Of a DNA stretch of 38,044 bases, positions 10,701-17,600 are shown one piece after another. How positions within the stretch are numbered: the stretch's first letter is position 1; the number at the start of each line of letters is the position of its first letter. A model generated the notes under the pieces. That model made no database searches and was not told the origin of the DNA. It worked only from the letters and a program-made list of their open reading frames with translations. The position numbers and the translations under genes were made by a program. Source of the stretch: a virus. The stretch covers positions 1 to 38,044 of the IMG/VR virus record IMGVR_UViG_3300020370_000016; one strand, 5' to 3'.

Positions 10701-11876
10701 ACCTTGACCAACTGCTCTTTTGTAGGTAATGATACCACTACCACTATTAGATGTTTTAGCGAATGTAAATGTATTAGCGTCTACCTTTGTACACTCATAG
10801 AAGGCGTTTGCTCCATCTATTGAAGCAAGTACCCAATCACCAGTAACAACTGTGTGAGCAGTGTTTGTGACTGTTACAGTGCCACTACCGAAGGTATATG
10901 AACCAGACTGATATTGATTCTCTAATTCAAATATTTGTTCACTAGCTGAGAACGTACCAGTTGTTCCAGATAGTTTTAATCTTGTTTGTCCAGTACCATG
11001 CTTACCTGTAGCACCCTGTATACCTTTGATACCTTCGTTAGCAAAGTATATAAAAGAGTTCTGCCACTCACAACGAACACCGTTAGTTAAGAGTATACCA
11101 ACTGAGTTGGGTACGATGAATGTTGCTTCGTTGAATAATATTGATGTCTCTAGTGTGTTTGCGTTAGCAATAGCACCATCTAATTTAGCACCACGTCCTG
11201 CGTCCCCTGCGTCAAATCCATAAGGGTCACTAGCAGATGTGGTTGATCCTTTGTTTAATACTGTAACTCTCTGTACATAAGCACTTCTCTCTGAGTTCCA
11301 GTCGTTAGCAGCAACGAAGGCATAACCTGTGTCATTACTACTGTTGTAGAACATGTCCTTAACAGTCAGTTCACAAACAGTGGTGTCACCATTTAGAACG
11401 AAACAGTTAAGATCGTTTGTTGCTGTTGTGGGATATATCTGTGTACTTCTTAATCCTGCACCTCTAACTGTAACACCATCAGGGACTGTTAGGGGAAATT
11501 CTTCTTGATATTCACCAGCTGCTATGTTGACTGTATCTCCAGATGTAGCAGTGGCTAAGGCATATTTAATTGTAAGGAATGGAGTAGAGCTATGCCTACC
11601 TCTATTTGCTCCACCTAATAACGCAGCTGCGTCTGTACCTGTCTTAGCAACGAATAGATGATTACTAGGACCATTAGTAATATCAGACGCTAGCATAGAC
11701 GCAGTAACACTAGCGGTGTTTGGAGCCGCGTTACCTATCTCTACGATAGTACCTGAATTGTTTACAAAGAGTTTTTTGTCCGCAATATTAATTGCGACTT
11801 CCTTATCGACTAGATCACTATTGGTCGGTGTCGCGTTCGGGGTTATCGAGCTCTTTAGTTTGATCCTCGTTGCCAT
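4740..11876 (-). CDS. Giant multidomain tail fibre: beta-helix, LamG-like and cupredoxin-like domains (2378 aa)
   Basis: Starts with a fibre knob motif (MATRIKLKSS..., then KEVAINIADKKLFVNN). Residues about 72-280 form a pectate-lyase-like beta-helix (FLTIKYALATATSGDTVNIA, then VPDGVTVRGAG). Residues about 434-630 form a LamG/concanavalin-like jellyroll (FGTASLELDGTGDFVSI, then LNTWHHVAVAR and FTGKIDEVRLS), a fold that often binds glycans. Next comes a block known from marine phage fibres (HNFMYIGAGKDFTN, then FYSSTDQKGDFRVGEVF). About 14 GxGY beta repeats follow, with a cupredoxin-like domain at about 1319-1414. The C-terminus holds GGIRYNTTTSQFEGYNG and a beta-sandwich beginning VQFVKTQYKGAKTLITLES. 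It is probably a receptor-contacting fibre. ATG is preceded by CTATAA, and the ribosome site is weak. The stop codon lies within the next late promoter. Confidence 0.87.
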   Translation of the reverse strand: MATRIKLKSSITPNATPTNSDLVDKEVAINIADKKLFVNNSGTIVEIGNAAPNTASVTASMLASDITNGPSNHLFVAKTGTDAAALLGGANRGRHSSTPFLTIKYALATATSGDTVNIAAGEYQEEFPLTVPDGVTVRGAGLRSTQIYPTTATNDLNCFVLNGDTTVCELTVKDMFYNSSNDTGYAFVAANDWNSERSAYVQRVTVLNKGSTTSASDPYGFDAGDAGRGAKLDGAIANANTLETSILFNEATFIVPNSVGILLTNGVRCEWQNSFIYFANEGIKGIQGATGKHGTGQTRLKLSGTTGTFSASEQIFELENQYQSGSYTFGSGTVTVTNTAHTVVTGDWVLASIDGANAFYECTKVDANTFTFAKTSNSGSGIITYKRAVGQGTIASNDGTYIYLSGKGTGQFTTALEEGKTLTPQADARLDTSIKKFGTASLELDGTGDFVSIETLEDFGFGTAKFCAEAWIYPTSTTGTSTIFDFRTGSDTDVAPRLYQNGGTLKYGSGTTEHISGGSLSLNTWHHVAVARHNPTNSSTLTTRLFLDGVLVGSYTDANNYGKTKPLNIGSDYGTTGGNFFTGKIDEVRLSTGLSARYTSAFTPPSSEYGTDTDTVLLVHFNGTDQSTTFADTPSPKDVRSNNFDSATGISLVDYSAFGCELKSIASANIYGLKGAVSDGNGCKLILSAHNFMYIGAGKDFTNDTSLANQANEVVETNGGRVFYSSTDQKGDFRVGEVFLVDQETGNVNFQSTSSSQQATSIGLSDSTGTTNIYPAYIETGNIRLAGNTFSTTSGALLIDPAGNEDITFNGEVIFNENAYFDQNKVGSFNTAQTGSIDIFLGQQQRRGGFNAYGLLSDTNLLISTEKLSAITVANTGDGYTGGSSTLTLDTNPAVNGTASCTIDTNDGSLKNVTVTNPGSLYTSPPDISFTAGSTNPDATAVLEQYGVINRIDISDGGTGYTGTPTITIEEPNQVTFDTFSDISGTTFTLPNNPFTNNLRIVYDNNSGSESVGLNSGTIYYVVNKSGDNFGLATSQGGSAISLSPSADATSAESHSLKGVNAEATLTASAGVVTGITITEQGTLYDGNSLPSITFSEDLGASAASLQVYCGRSINNIAINSRGSGYTSAPTVSIAASTGDSTGSGGAATSTIGFPIGAVNITEVGAGYNFTPTILITGGNPITDAVLAPAFSKRNGRLSGIEITGPGVGYDTAPTLTLIGGAGGDAQTSVNIQSLTGNITNNGSAYTAGFYQGVNFTFVSGGTEPTQTASADFRVPGWVVNVTNAGSGYTDGQYDSVSVYNNPTQTFTVTVISNPGTPPPDDVYVIDGSTQAAITMIEGNTYRFDQSDSSNAGHPITMGREDGGTLATDIVSVSVGTPGSAGAYTDVVLRPGVAGETADYICSSHANMGASVTINSGSAGSYGTGLSIDVTVEGGQITQVFSNAQGENYSIGNVIQARQADVGGTGSGLAMQLTANTLVINEVTNISLDGGPYTVGDVLSVDQGDVGGSGSGFQYTVTKVGFIRDVTVSDGGFGYNVGQTLIPRVSGNESGPSTSGNPFQLTVGGVTSSDRFEFTHDSALISDAFKVAGTKDPTLYEGTLSIGKQATVFQVEGEFGHITTTGNITADGNLIVKGNMTLGDEAADTLSITGTQTVTGDTTQTGNLTLEGDLTQTVGNVALTNVTANLADGTAAAPSLNFATSLTTGLFHKNPDEFGIAIAGIEKAVYGTSFNLANDFQVGDTTTTASPVLRVDVANATIITGTSAKGLQINNDASISAIGTDADVDITLTPKGNGGVTLTGLVGRNFKIDNGGNTVFNIAMGTGDLEASGYLQSGGRLKITDAVLQNTAAGVSNSFGSLVTLNTTGSGTTFTDGTFTNVAITATGTGKGSGGTVDVTVVSSSITSVVVNTGGKDYQAGDQVTLDPAIVGTDSVQQVVIVDVAGTGIAFKPGPAKNILCDTTGTLIVPVGNTNNRPDAADTYLGGIRYNTTTSQFEGYNGIDYVSLGGVRDVDQDTYILTEVTPGSDEDTFEFYNEGFNSLSIDKDRFTLKTTKIIDVNGVLTLNGTTGTDTIDVQRKGVSLLKVRGSKDTEIVGGMFLKHQLVSGTIASFTDGTLGASSGSFNATAAAYDVSSSFTGIAGVSEFAGSGATFDLSTDANGTITTITINTGGSNYEAGEVITIGGGLLGGGAGTDITFTVETLSNADVAHGKISALQSELRFNMNGDKQFLSLDSSGAEAGLKVNRTYNAGGATSYLTVLDSTATFVELDSARVEGGEITSFSTSASIVQFVKTQYKGAKTLITLESNDGKVHMLEVTSICGVGGTVAHATITNSITSDNDLMDASVTVNADDVTISLNKSTQASSSTTFTGRFTTTKVKV
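7630..7920 (-). other. Cupredoxin-like domain with intact type-1 copper ligand pattern, inside the 2378-aa fibre
   Basis: Residues about 1319-1414 of the fibre read YVIDGSTQAAITMIEGNTYR, then FDQSDSSNAGHPI, then GTPGSAGAYTDVVL, and finish with DYICSSHANMG. The His of GHP and the C-x2-H-x2-M group correspond to the four ligands of blue-copper proteins (His, Cys, His, Met). It is flanked by GxGY beta repeats. Seen: the ligand pattern and strand order. Inferred: copper binding. It could instead be a purely structural cupredoxin fold. Confidence 0.72.
9985..10575 (-). other. LamG/concanavalin-like jellyroll in the 2378-aa fibre
   Basis: Residues about 434-630 show the canonical order: FGTASLELDGTGDFV, then AEAWIYPTST, then LNTWHHVAVARH, then RLFLDGVLVGSY, then GKIDEVRLSTGLSARY, then VLLVHFNG. 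This fold often binds carbohydrate, which fits host surface recognition. Confidence 0.82.
11035..11662 (-). other. Pectate-lyase-like beta-helix in the 2378-aa fibre
   Basis: Residues about 72-280 begin VAKTGTDAAALL..STPFLTIKYALATA, followed by GDTVNIAAGEY and VPDGVTVRGAGLRST, the usual opening of right-handed beta-helix proteins. No clear catalytic residues could be identified, so a fibre or tailspike role is more likely than a lyase. Confidence 0.7.
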
Positions 11877-12018
11877 TTATAGCATTCTCTGATGATTGAT
11901 CTTGTATACTATTTAACTGGTTTTGTAAATCCAGTATCTTCGCCTCAAGCATAATGTTGGATAATGTCAGTTCAGAAACTTTACGTTGTAATGTTGAAAT
12001 AATAATGTTTACGTTCAT
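11818..12018 (-). CDS. Short coiled-coil protein overlapping the start of the large fibre gene (66 aa)
   Basis: The first 40 residues (STLQRKVSELTLSNIMLEAK, continuing ILDLQNQLNSIQ) form a strong heptad pattern. The last 25 are acidic and polar (ENAINGNEDQ, ending in PERDTDQ). The gene starts 12 bases after the previous stop and its last 59 bases overlap the next gene in another frame. An in-frame TGA lies three codons before the ATG, so this start is fixed. Size, coiled-coil head, acidic tail and position before a fibre gene recall T4 gp57A (79 residues), the chaperone for fibre trimerisation. I see no clear sequence match, so that is only a hypothesis. The overlap is long for this phage, but the heptads argue that the frame is real. 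Confidence 0.72.
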   Translation of the reverse strand: MNVNIIISTLQRKVSELTLSNIMLEAKILDLQNQLNSIQDQSSENAINGNEDQTKELDNPERDTDQ

Positions 12019-12030
12019 GAGTTTTCAGTG

Positions 12031-13710
12031 TTAGAAAACGCCTCCATCTAAGGTGTCTGTCCATACAGGAACGCCTCCTGCTGTGACTGTTAGAACTTGG
12101 AATGAAGTTGTTGCGTCAGAACCTGTACCAGGTGATGCCATGTTAGCAGCAGCTGTTACGGCCAATGGATTTGTACCGTCACCATAAGGAATACCATACT
12201 GAGTAAAGGTTGAAATACCTGTACCACCATATTGTACTTCGAGGTCTGTATCTAGTTCTAGGTCACCAAGTACAACTGTACCTCTGTTACCTGTTACACC
12301 AAATACTGTAGCAGTGTCTGTAGCATTCTCAATGAATGTCCAAGCACCAGCTCCGTCAGCACCTCCAGTGCGATCATAACCAAAGAAACCAAACTGAGCA
12401 GCACTACCTGTGTGATAGTGTACTTTAACACCTCTATCTAGTCCATCACTAGCATCTCTAGTAGCGACAATACTTGCACCACTATCTATGTTACCAGTAA
12501 TTGCCTGATCTAGAGTGATCTGCTTAAGACCTGTGTTGATAGAAGCAATGTTTGTTGAGTTTGCTATGCTTGTTCCAGTAACGTCATCACCAACATTTAA
12601 TCCTACCACTCTGTCTACAGTTAGAACTGTAGCACCTGATGTAGCGGATGCTGTCAATGATAATGTAACTGTAGGATCACCTAACTCGATTGTAGGATCA
12701 TTAACAGACATTGAAGCACTGTTAACTGTAGTTGTTGTACCATCAATCTGTAGGTCACCTTTAATGATAACCAAACCTTCTGAATCATTACCAGCTGGGA
12801 ATGGGTCAATGATCATCTCTGTACCAGCTGTAGTTTCAATTCTATTAGAATCAAACTTTAACTGGTCAACAGTCAACTCTCCAGTTATGTTCTGAGTAGC
12901 GTTGATTGTTTGTGTGCCTTGAAACTCAACTCCTGCTGTAAAAGTAGTTGTTGCGTTAACAGTCATGGTATCTGTGTTAGCAGTACCAAGAGTTACATCA
13001 TCATCTACAACTAAGTCTTTGATCCATGCTTTAGCACCAACTGCTAAACCACCTGATACCATTACAGCAGCAGTCGTGGAGTTAGACGCTGTAGTAGTAT
13101 CAGCAAATGTTACTTGAACACCTGTGTCATACTGCTGATCAGCACCAGCCCATCTTAGTTTGTCTAGAGTTGTCTCATCATAATATACACGTGCGTCATT
13201 TCCTGTACCGAACTTTAGGGGGATATCGTCCTGTATAAGAACTGAAGCAGCTGTGTTACCACCTGACACTCTTCTGACTTGTAAGTCACCGTCAGAGTCG
13301 TCCCAGACTAACTCAAGGTCACCAGTGGTTCCGAACTCTACTTCTTGACCATCTTGGAATACGACCTTACCAGCTCCGTTAGCACCTATGATTAGGTCTG
13401 CGTCTGTTGTGCTTGTGTTGATTACGTTACTATCAATCTGTACGTCATCAACCAACCATTGATCTATTTTACTATTACTATCTACAATGACAGTGGAATC
13501 TGAGGTCAGTGTACCATGTACCTGATCCATCATGTCAGTGAAATATTTACCACCTACAACCTGAGCCGCAGAGTTGTTGTCTCCAACAAATATTCTGTCT
13601 CCCAAGTTTGCTTGCGTTCCCGCACCTACGGTAAGAGCTAATTCACCAAATTCAATGGTACCTGGTGCTGCTGTTCCCGTACTTCTTTTGACCAGTAGCT
13701 TTGATGCCAT
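12031..13710 (-). CDS. Tail-fibre-like structural protein (559 aa)
   Basis: The N-terminus (MASKLLVKRSTGTAAPG, then FGELALTVG and DRIFVGDN) fits the short knob domain that starts many phage fibre and tropism proteins (K-x-K-R-S, then GELALN, then LFVGD). Middle blocks such as AAVMVSGGLAVGAKAWIKDL and LQIDGTTTTVNSASMSVND are typical of T4-like marine phage fibre proteins. The sequence is rich in Thr, Ser, Gly, Asp and Val, with no Cys-rich or catalytic motif. It ends in WTDTLDGGVF. It lies in the same block as the 112- and 73-residue proteins and is translationally coupled to the latter. A virion fibre or tail-tip role is likely; the receptor is unknown. Confidence 0.83.
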   Translation of the reverse strand: MASKLLVKRSTGTAAPGTIEFGELALTVGAGTQANLGDRIFVGDNNSAAQVVGGKYFTDMMDQVHGTLTSDSTVIVDSNSKIDQWLVDDVQIDSNVINTSTTDADLIIGANGAGKVVFQDGQEVEFGTTGDLELVWDDSDGDLQVRRVSGGNTAASVLIQDDIPLKFGTGNDARVYYDETTLDKLRWAGADQQYDTGVQVTFADTTTASNSTTAAVMVSGGLAVGAKAWIKDLVVDDDVTLGTANTDTMTVNATTTFTAGVEFQGTQTINATQNITGELTVDQLKFDSNRIETTAGTEMIIDPFPAGNDSEGLVIIKGDLQIDGTTTTVNSASMSVNDPTIELGDPTVTLSLTASATSGATVLTVDRVVGLNVGDDVTGTSIANSTNIASINTGLKQITLDQAITGNIDSGASIVATRDASDGLDRGVKVHYHTGSAAQFGFFGYDRTGGADGAGAWTFIENATDTATVFGVTGNRGTVVLGDLELDTDLEVQYGGTGISTFTQYGIPYGDGTNPLAVTAAANMASPGTGSDATTSFQVLTVTAGGVPVWTDTLDGGVF

Positions 13711-13931
13711 TAGAATGTACCCCCGTTAATCGTTATGTTGTTTAATACTGTTGTTGGTATGAACTTAGCTATACTTGTTTTGTACATAAGAACACTACCG
13801 TCTTGTAAACCGCCTGAGCTTGTGTCTGTCAGGTCAACGTCAGCTAATGCACCAACGTTTCCACCCCCACCGCCTGTAGCGACGCGGGTTACTCTTGGAA
13901 TTGATTGATCTCCAAATCTTAACCTTGCCAT
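13710..13931 (-). CDS. Small Gly-rich structural protein ending in NGGTF (73 aa)
   Basis: Contains a run of five glycines (TGGGGGN) and the motif ADVDLTD..SGGLQDGSVLMYK..IAKFIPT, a pattern seen in marine phage fibre proteins where each unit ends in a GSVLxY strand. The C-terminus NITINGGTF resembles the C-terminus DGGVF of the next protein. A good ribosome site (GAGGGAG) precedes the ATG. The TAA overlaps the next ATG (TAATG, 13708-13712), and the GGG GGT codons of NGGTF place a purine run 9 bases before that next start. The gene is probably a minor tail or fibre component; the function is unknown. Confidence 0.8.
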   Translation of the reverse strand: MARLRFGDQSIPRVTRVATGGGGGNVGALADVDLTDTSSGGLQDGSVLMYKTSIAKFIPTTVLNNITINGGTF

Positions 13932-14269
13932 TAAAGTGTTACTCCCTCAAGTACGCTTACTGTTCCTTCTAACACTCTCGTCTTTAGACCAGAGGGAGAA
14001 GTTATTACGACATCATATACATATCGCCCAGACTTCATTGATGTAGTCTGAACTGCATTTAGTGAAAGTTGTACACGACCCGCTGTAACAGGTGTCATGA
14101 CTGCCGCTGTAACTGTCACAGAAGAACTACTTGTGTAATGCTTCTTAATTAGTGATGCTACTGTATATCCAGTCATATCAAATTCAGTTCCGTTATCGTT
14201 CTCAACGGTGAAGTCAATATTGAAATCGGAACCTTGATATATGAGTAAGTTGGATACCGCAGATGCCAT
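13931..14269 (-). CDS. Small beta-rich (Ig-like) tail protein, resembling a baseplate-upper-protein N-terminal domain (112 aa)
   Basis: The protein is predicted to be nearly all beta: LLIYQGSDFNIDFTVENDNG, then FDMTGYTVASLI, GRVQLSLNAVQTTSM, GRYVYDVVIT and a final VLEGTVSVLEG strand. This layout (QGxxFxxxFxxxxxxGxxxDLTGxTVxxxI... GxxxxxLxxxxTxxLxxGxYxYDVxxT) resembles the roughly 100-residue N-terminal domain of phage baseplate upper proteins. That domain mediates attachment between tail parts. It opens the block after the tandem late promoters, with AGGG about 14 bases before the ATG and CTATAC directly in front of it. The TAA overlaps the next ATG (TAATG, 13929-13933). The fold assignment is inference from pattern; the gene itself is well supported. 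Confidence 0.82.
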   Translation of the reverse strand: MASAVSNLLIYQGSDFNIDFTVENDNGTEFDMTGYTVASLIKKHYTSSSSVTVTAAVMTPVTAGRVQLSLNAVQTTSMKSGRYVYDVVITSPSGLKTRVLEGTVSVLEGVTL

Positions 14270-14270
14270 G

Positions 14271-14276
14271 GTATAG
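14271..14276 (-). promoter_or_regulatory. CTATAC leader hexamer before the 112-aa gene
   Basis: CTATAC lies one base before the ATG, matching the arrangement at the two other promoter-proximal genes. The purine run AGGG lies a few bases further upstream and is the likely ribosome site. Confidence 0.5.
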
Positions 14277-14292
14277 AATTTTCCCTAAAGAG

Positions 14293-14315
14293 TATTTATC
14301 TCAGAGTTATTTATC
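14293..14315 (-). promoter_or_regulatory. Tandem near-consensus late promoters GATAAATA before the tail-tip block
   Basis: Two copies of GATAAATA (7 of 8 with TATAAATA) lie on the minus strand at 14308-14315 and 14293-14300, 15 bases apart. The upstream copy contains the stop codon of the 98-residue gene. The downstream copy ends 23 bases before the ATG of the 112-residue gene. They would serve the block from 14269 down to 4740. Either copy could be the active one. Confidence 0.62.
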
Positions 14316-14603
14316 GCTTTTTTCGACTAGAACTTGAAGCATAGACTTGAGTTCTGAAATCTCATCTTTGAGATCTAGAACTTCATCACGCTTCTTGCTA
14401 GCTTCAGCACGGGCTTTGATATATGCCTCGTACGCAGCACGATCCGTATTAACAATAGCATTGCTTTCTGGATCTCTTCCTAGGTGTTTATGATCTTCTA
14501 CTTTTATTAAACCTTTCTCGTCTCTTGGGTCTAAAATCCCCTGTTCTCTACGAGCAGTGATTTGTTTCTCTCGTTCTCTGGCTATTGCCTCAAAGTCTTC
14601 CAT
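14307..14603 (-). CDS. Small coiled-coil protein downstream of the DUF4815 gene (98 aa)
   Basis: Highly charged protein with no signal peptide or membrane segment. The N-terminal half (EAIAREREKQITARREQGIL) is basic. The C-terminal third (KKRDEVLDLKDEISELKSML) has a clear heptad pattern and should form a coiled coil. Translation is probably coupled to the DUF4815 gene, because the start ATG shares one base with its stop (TAATG). The stop TAA lies within GATAAATAA, a near-consensus late promoter for the next gene block. I do not recognise a characterised family. The position between two structural genes suggests a virion connector or assembly factor. This is inference. Confidence 0.8.
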   Translation of the reverse strand: MEDFEAIAREREKQITARREQGILDPRDEKGLIKVEDHKHLGRDPESNAIVNTDRAAYEAYIKARAEASKKRDEVLDLKDEISELKSMLQVLVEKSDK

Positions 14604-17600
14604 TATGCCAATGCAATGATTCTTAGGTCTTTGACTCTTGGTATGTAAGGTTGATTATAGTTCTTAAGAACTATCTTAAGTTGGAATCCATCATAAGCTG
14701 GAGCGTCATCTAATGTGTATTCAAAATCACCGAAGACAAATGGATCATTTTGAGGAACCATTAGTCCACTGTCGGGACGACCATCCGTGTTAAAGAACTC
14801 AAAGTTCAAGTCATCAGTGTCCCCAGTATAACCTACTGGTACTAACTTGTACATTACCTGTATCTCGGAGAACTCAAATGTATTGGCTGCCATTGCCACT
14901 TTGACACCAGTAGCGGAGTTATCCAATCTAGCGAGTCTAGTGATGTATATAGCAGCGTTCTCATCACCTATATTTGATGATGGAGTAACATTGTTGATGA
15001 GGTTCGCAGTAGTTGTGACACTCATACGTTGTGTGTCTACTACAGGAGATAGGTGTGTAACGTCAGAGAAGAAGTTTAACTCTAAGTCTAAAGATTTACC
15101 ACCTGACATGTTACTAATTTCGTTTTGCTTAGAAGCAATGACCTTAGTAGCAAGGAAGTAATTGATGTCATTGAGTGTGACATCTCTAAATGTAGTGTCT
15201 TTAACAAATGAAGTCTCAGCAGTATAACCAGCTGGGAAAGGTCCTGCGGATGTACCACTGGTTCCTAACGCTCTAGCACTGATGCTACAGCCAGGTTGTG
15301 CTTGAGTCTGTATTGAAGGAGTAAGAACATCCCATGGTATATTTTGTGAGATAGTAACATTGTCACCACCCGCTGTCAATGTCTTATGTGCTTTGACCCC
15401 TGTAATGTTTAATCTATACTTATGAGGACTGTTCAATGTAGTCAATCCACCAAATGTAGATGTATGATGTGTACCATTAATCTTTGTGAGAGGTATACCA
15501 GCTAAGTTATAGCATGCTACAGTCGCATTAATTAAATGAGCTGTTCCAGTAGCAGCACCTGAGTTAGTTACTGGATCCCAATTTCTACCACTCACTGAAC
15601 CTGCATTGTGTCCAACAATATCAATAACCCAATCAGGAGATCCAGTATTGATATTCTCGTATGCGATAATTTCATCACCAATCTTGAGGAAACCAGGATT
15701 GGTATCGGATACAGCAGGGGCAGAGTTGCCAGGTCCGATGTTACCACTAGCAGCTGATAAACTAGCTGCTTGAGTAGCATTACCTCCAATACAAACATGG
15801 AAGTTAGCTGCCTCTGTCAAGGTAATCTGAGATACACCTGAAGCAGCAAGAGCAACTTTAAGTGTAGTGTCACCTACCTCAGAGGTAACTCCATTCATCA
15901 CAACATAGTTGAGTGATGACTGCATACCATGATTACTATGGAATACATCAATATATGTGTTGTCGTCTGTAGTAGCAATAGCGTTTGGTAGAGCACTTAT
16001 AAATCCACCATTGTTCTCTTCTAGAGTTGCGTTATTAAGAATTAACTTAGACTGGTTGAGAGTTGTAGGTAGAGTGAAGTCTGCTCTGTAAATCTTGAAC
16101 ATCAAGTCTTCAAACTGTGATGGTGTCCATGTAGATGCGTTCTGTGACTTGAATAGAACACCGATGTATGGTTGCTCAGAGATCTTCTCTCCTGCGTGAG
16201 CAGCATCAATGGCATCTTCACCTAGAAGTGAGATGAATACCTTAAACTGGTTTGAGTCAGATGTGACAACGATAGCATGTTCTTGCTGATGTCCTATGAA
16301 TACTGGAGACTCAAATATAAATGTTGTTGGTGTGGAAGCATCTGTTGATACAACTACATCCTTTGCTTGCTTGATGACCTTAGAGAATGGAACGATAGTT
16401 TGTGTAGGTGTGCCATTTTCTACAGTCCTTATATCAATAGCAACTGGAATCTCAAAGTCTTTCTGTTGGAAGAATAGATCAATCTTAGTTAGATATACAC
16501 CACCCTCTAGGTTCTCATCCTGAATCAAGAATGTCTGTGCTAGTGGGTCAGACCATAAAGTTCTTTCTTGAGTGAACTTCTGCTCATCAATCTGTGCGTT
16601 ACGTACAGATATAATAGTCTCCTGTGTGGTCTGTAGGATACCTGTAGCAGCGTACTCTGTCTGTGCTGATGACTCAGACTCACCTTGTACTTGTGAATCA
16701 TTAGTTGTATCAGATAGACGGAAGATACGTGTACCAGTCTTGAACTTAGGATTAGTTGCTTTGCTTGGGTCAGGTATAAAGAATGTACCTTTAAGGAATC
16801 CAGATGGGTCTGTAATTAGTTTTCTCTCTTTAACTTTTGCCTTAGCACCCGAACTTTGTCCGACAAGTATTTCATTCGGGATTGGGTTGCCTGCATATGC
16901 TCCGAGAGCTTGAGCAGCAAGAGCACTGGTATCAAGGTTAATCCAGCCGAGGTTCGCGGTGTAGTCTGAGACCGACGATATATTAACGTTCGTGTATGGG
17001 TTCGTTGTGTAGTTATCATTAGGTTCTAATATCCTCAATGAGCATCCAGAAGTGAGACCTTTTACTGTCTCTCCAACTTGGAATGGTGTACTATTAGTAT
17101 CTGCATCATCTGTTGGGTTCTTTGTCACCTCAAGTAGTTTAGGTGTAACGAATGCTTTGATATCTACTCCATCAAAGAATGGATAGAATCTTGTTTTTGG
17201 TTTTAGTTTCTCGCCCTTAAATTCTATGTTTCTGGAACGCATGTTCTGTATGTGTTCCACAGATACAACCTTATTACCTAAGCTCTGCTGTTCGATAACA
17301 GGTGTAATCTTATGTCTGATACCAGTTCTTGTCTGGTCAGTTCTAATTCTTGTGAATACTTCAGTTCTTGTTCTACGACGCTTACCTTTACCAGTTGTTA
17401 CCTGTCTTGTCTGTTGTATAGCACCTGACCATGTAGTCTGCCATGATCCCCACTGAATAGGTGTAATACCATTCTGATCAGCGTTGAACTCACGTAAACT
17501 TGTCATGTAGTTACCTTCAACAGTAGGTCCTTGGATAGCAGCAAGAGACTTAGTATCTACCCAGTCATCTGAGGCAGGAGTCAACTTGATGTCACCAATA

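Noticed and set aside
11035-11662. Polysaccharide lyase activity for the beta-helix
   Set aside because: The fold signature is visible, but no catalytic residue set could be recognised, so only the structural call is kept.
1-11876. Possible diversity-generating retroelement acting on the fibre genes
   Set aside because: No reverse transcriptase gene or template/variable repeat pair was visible in the window. The fibres alone are not evidence.
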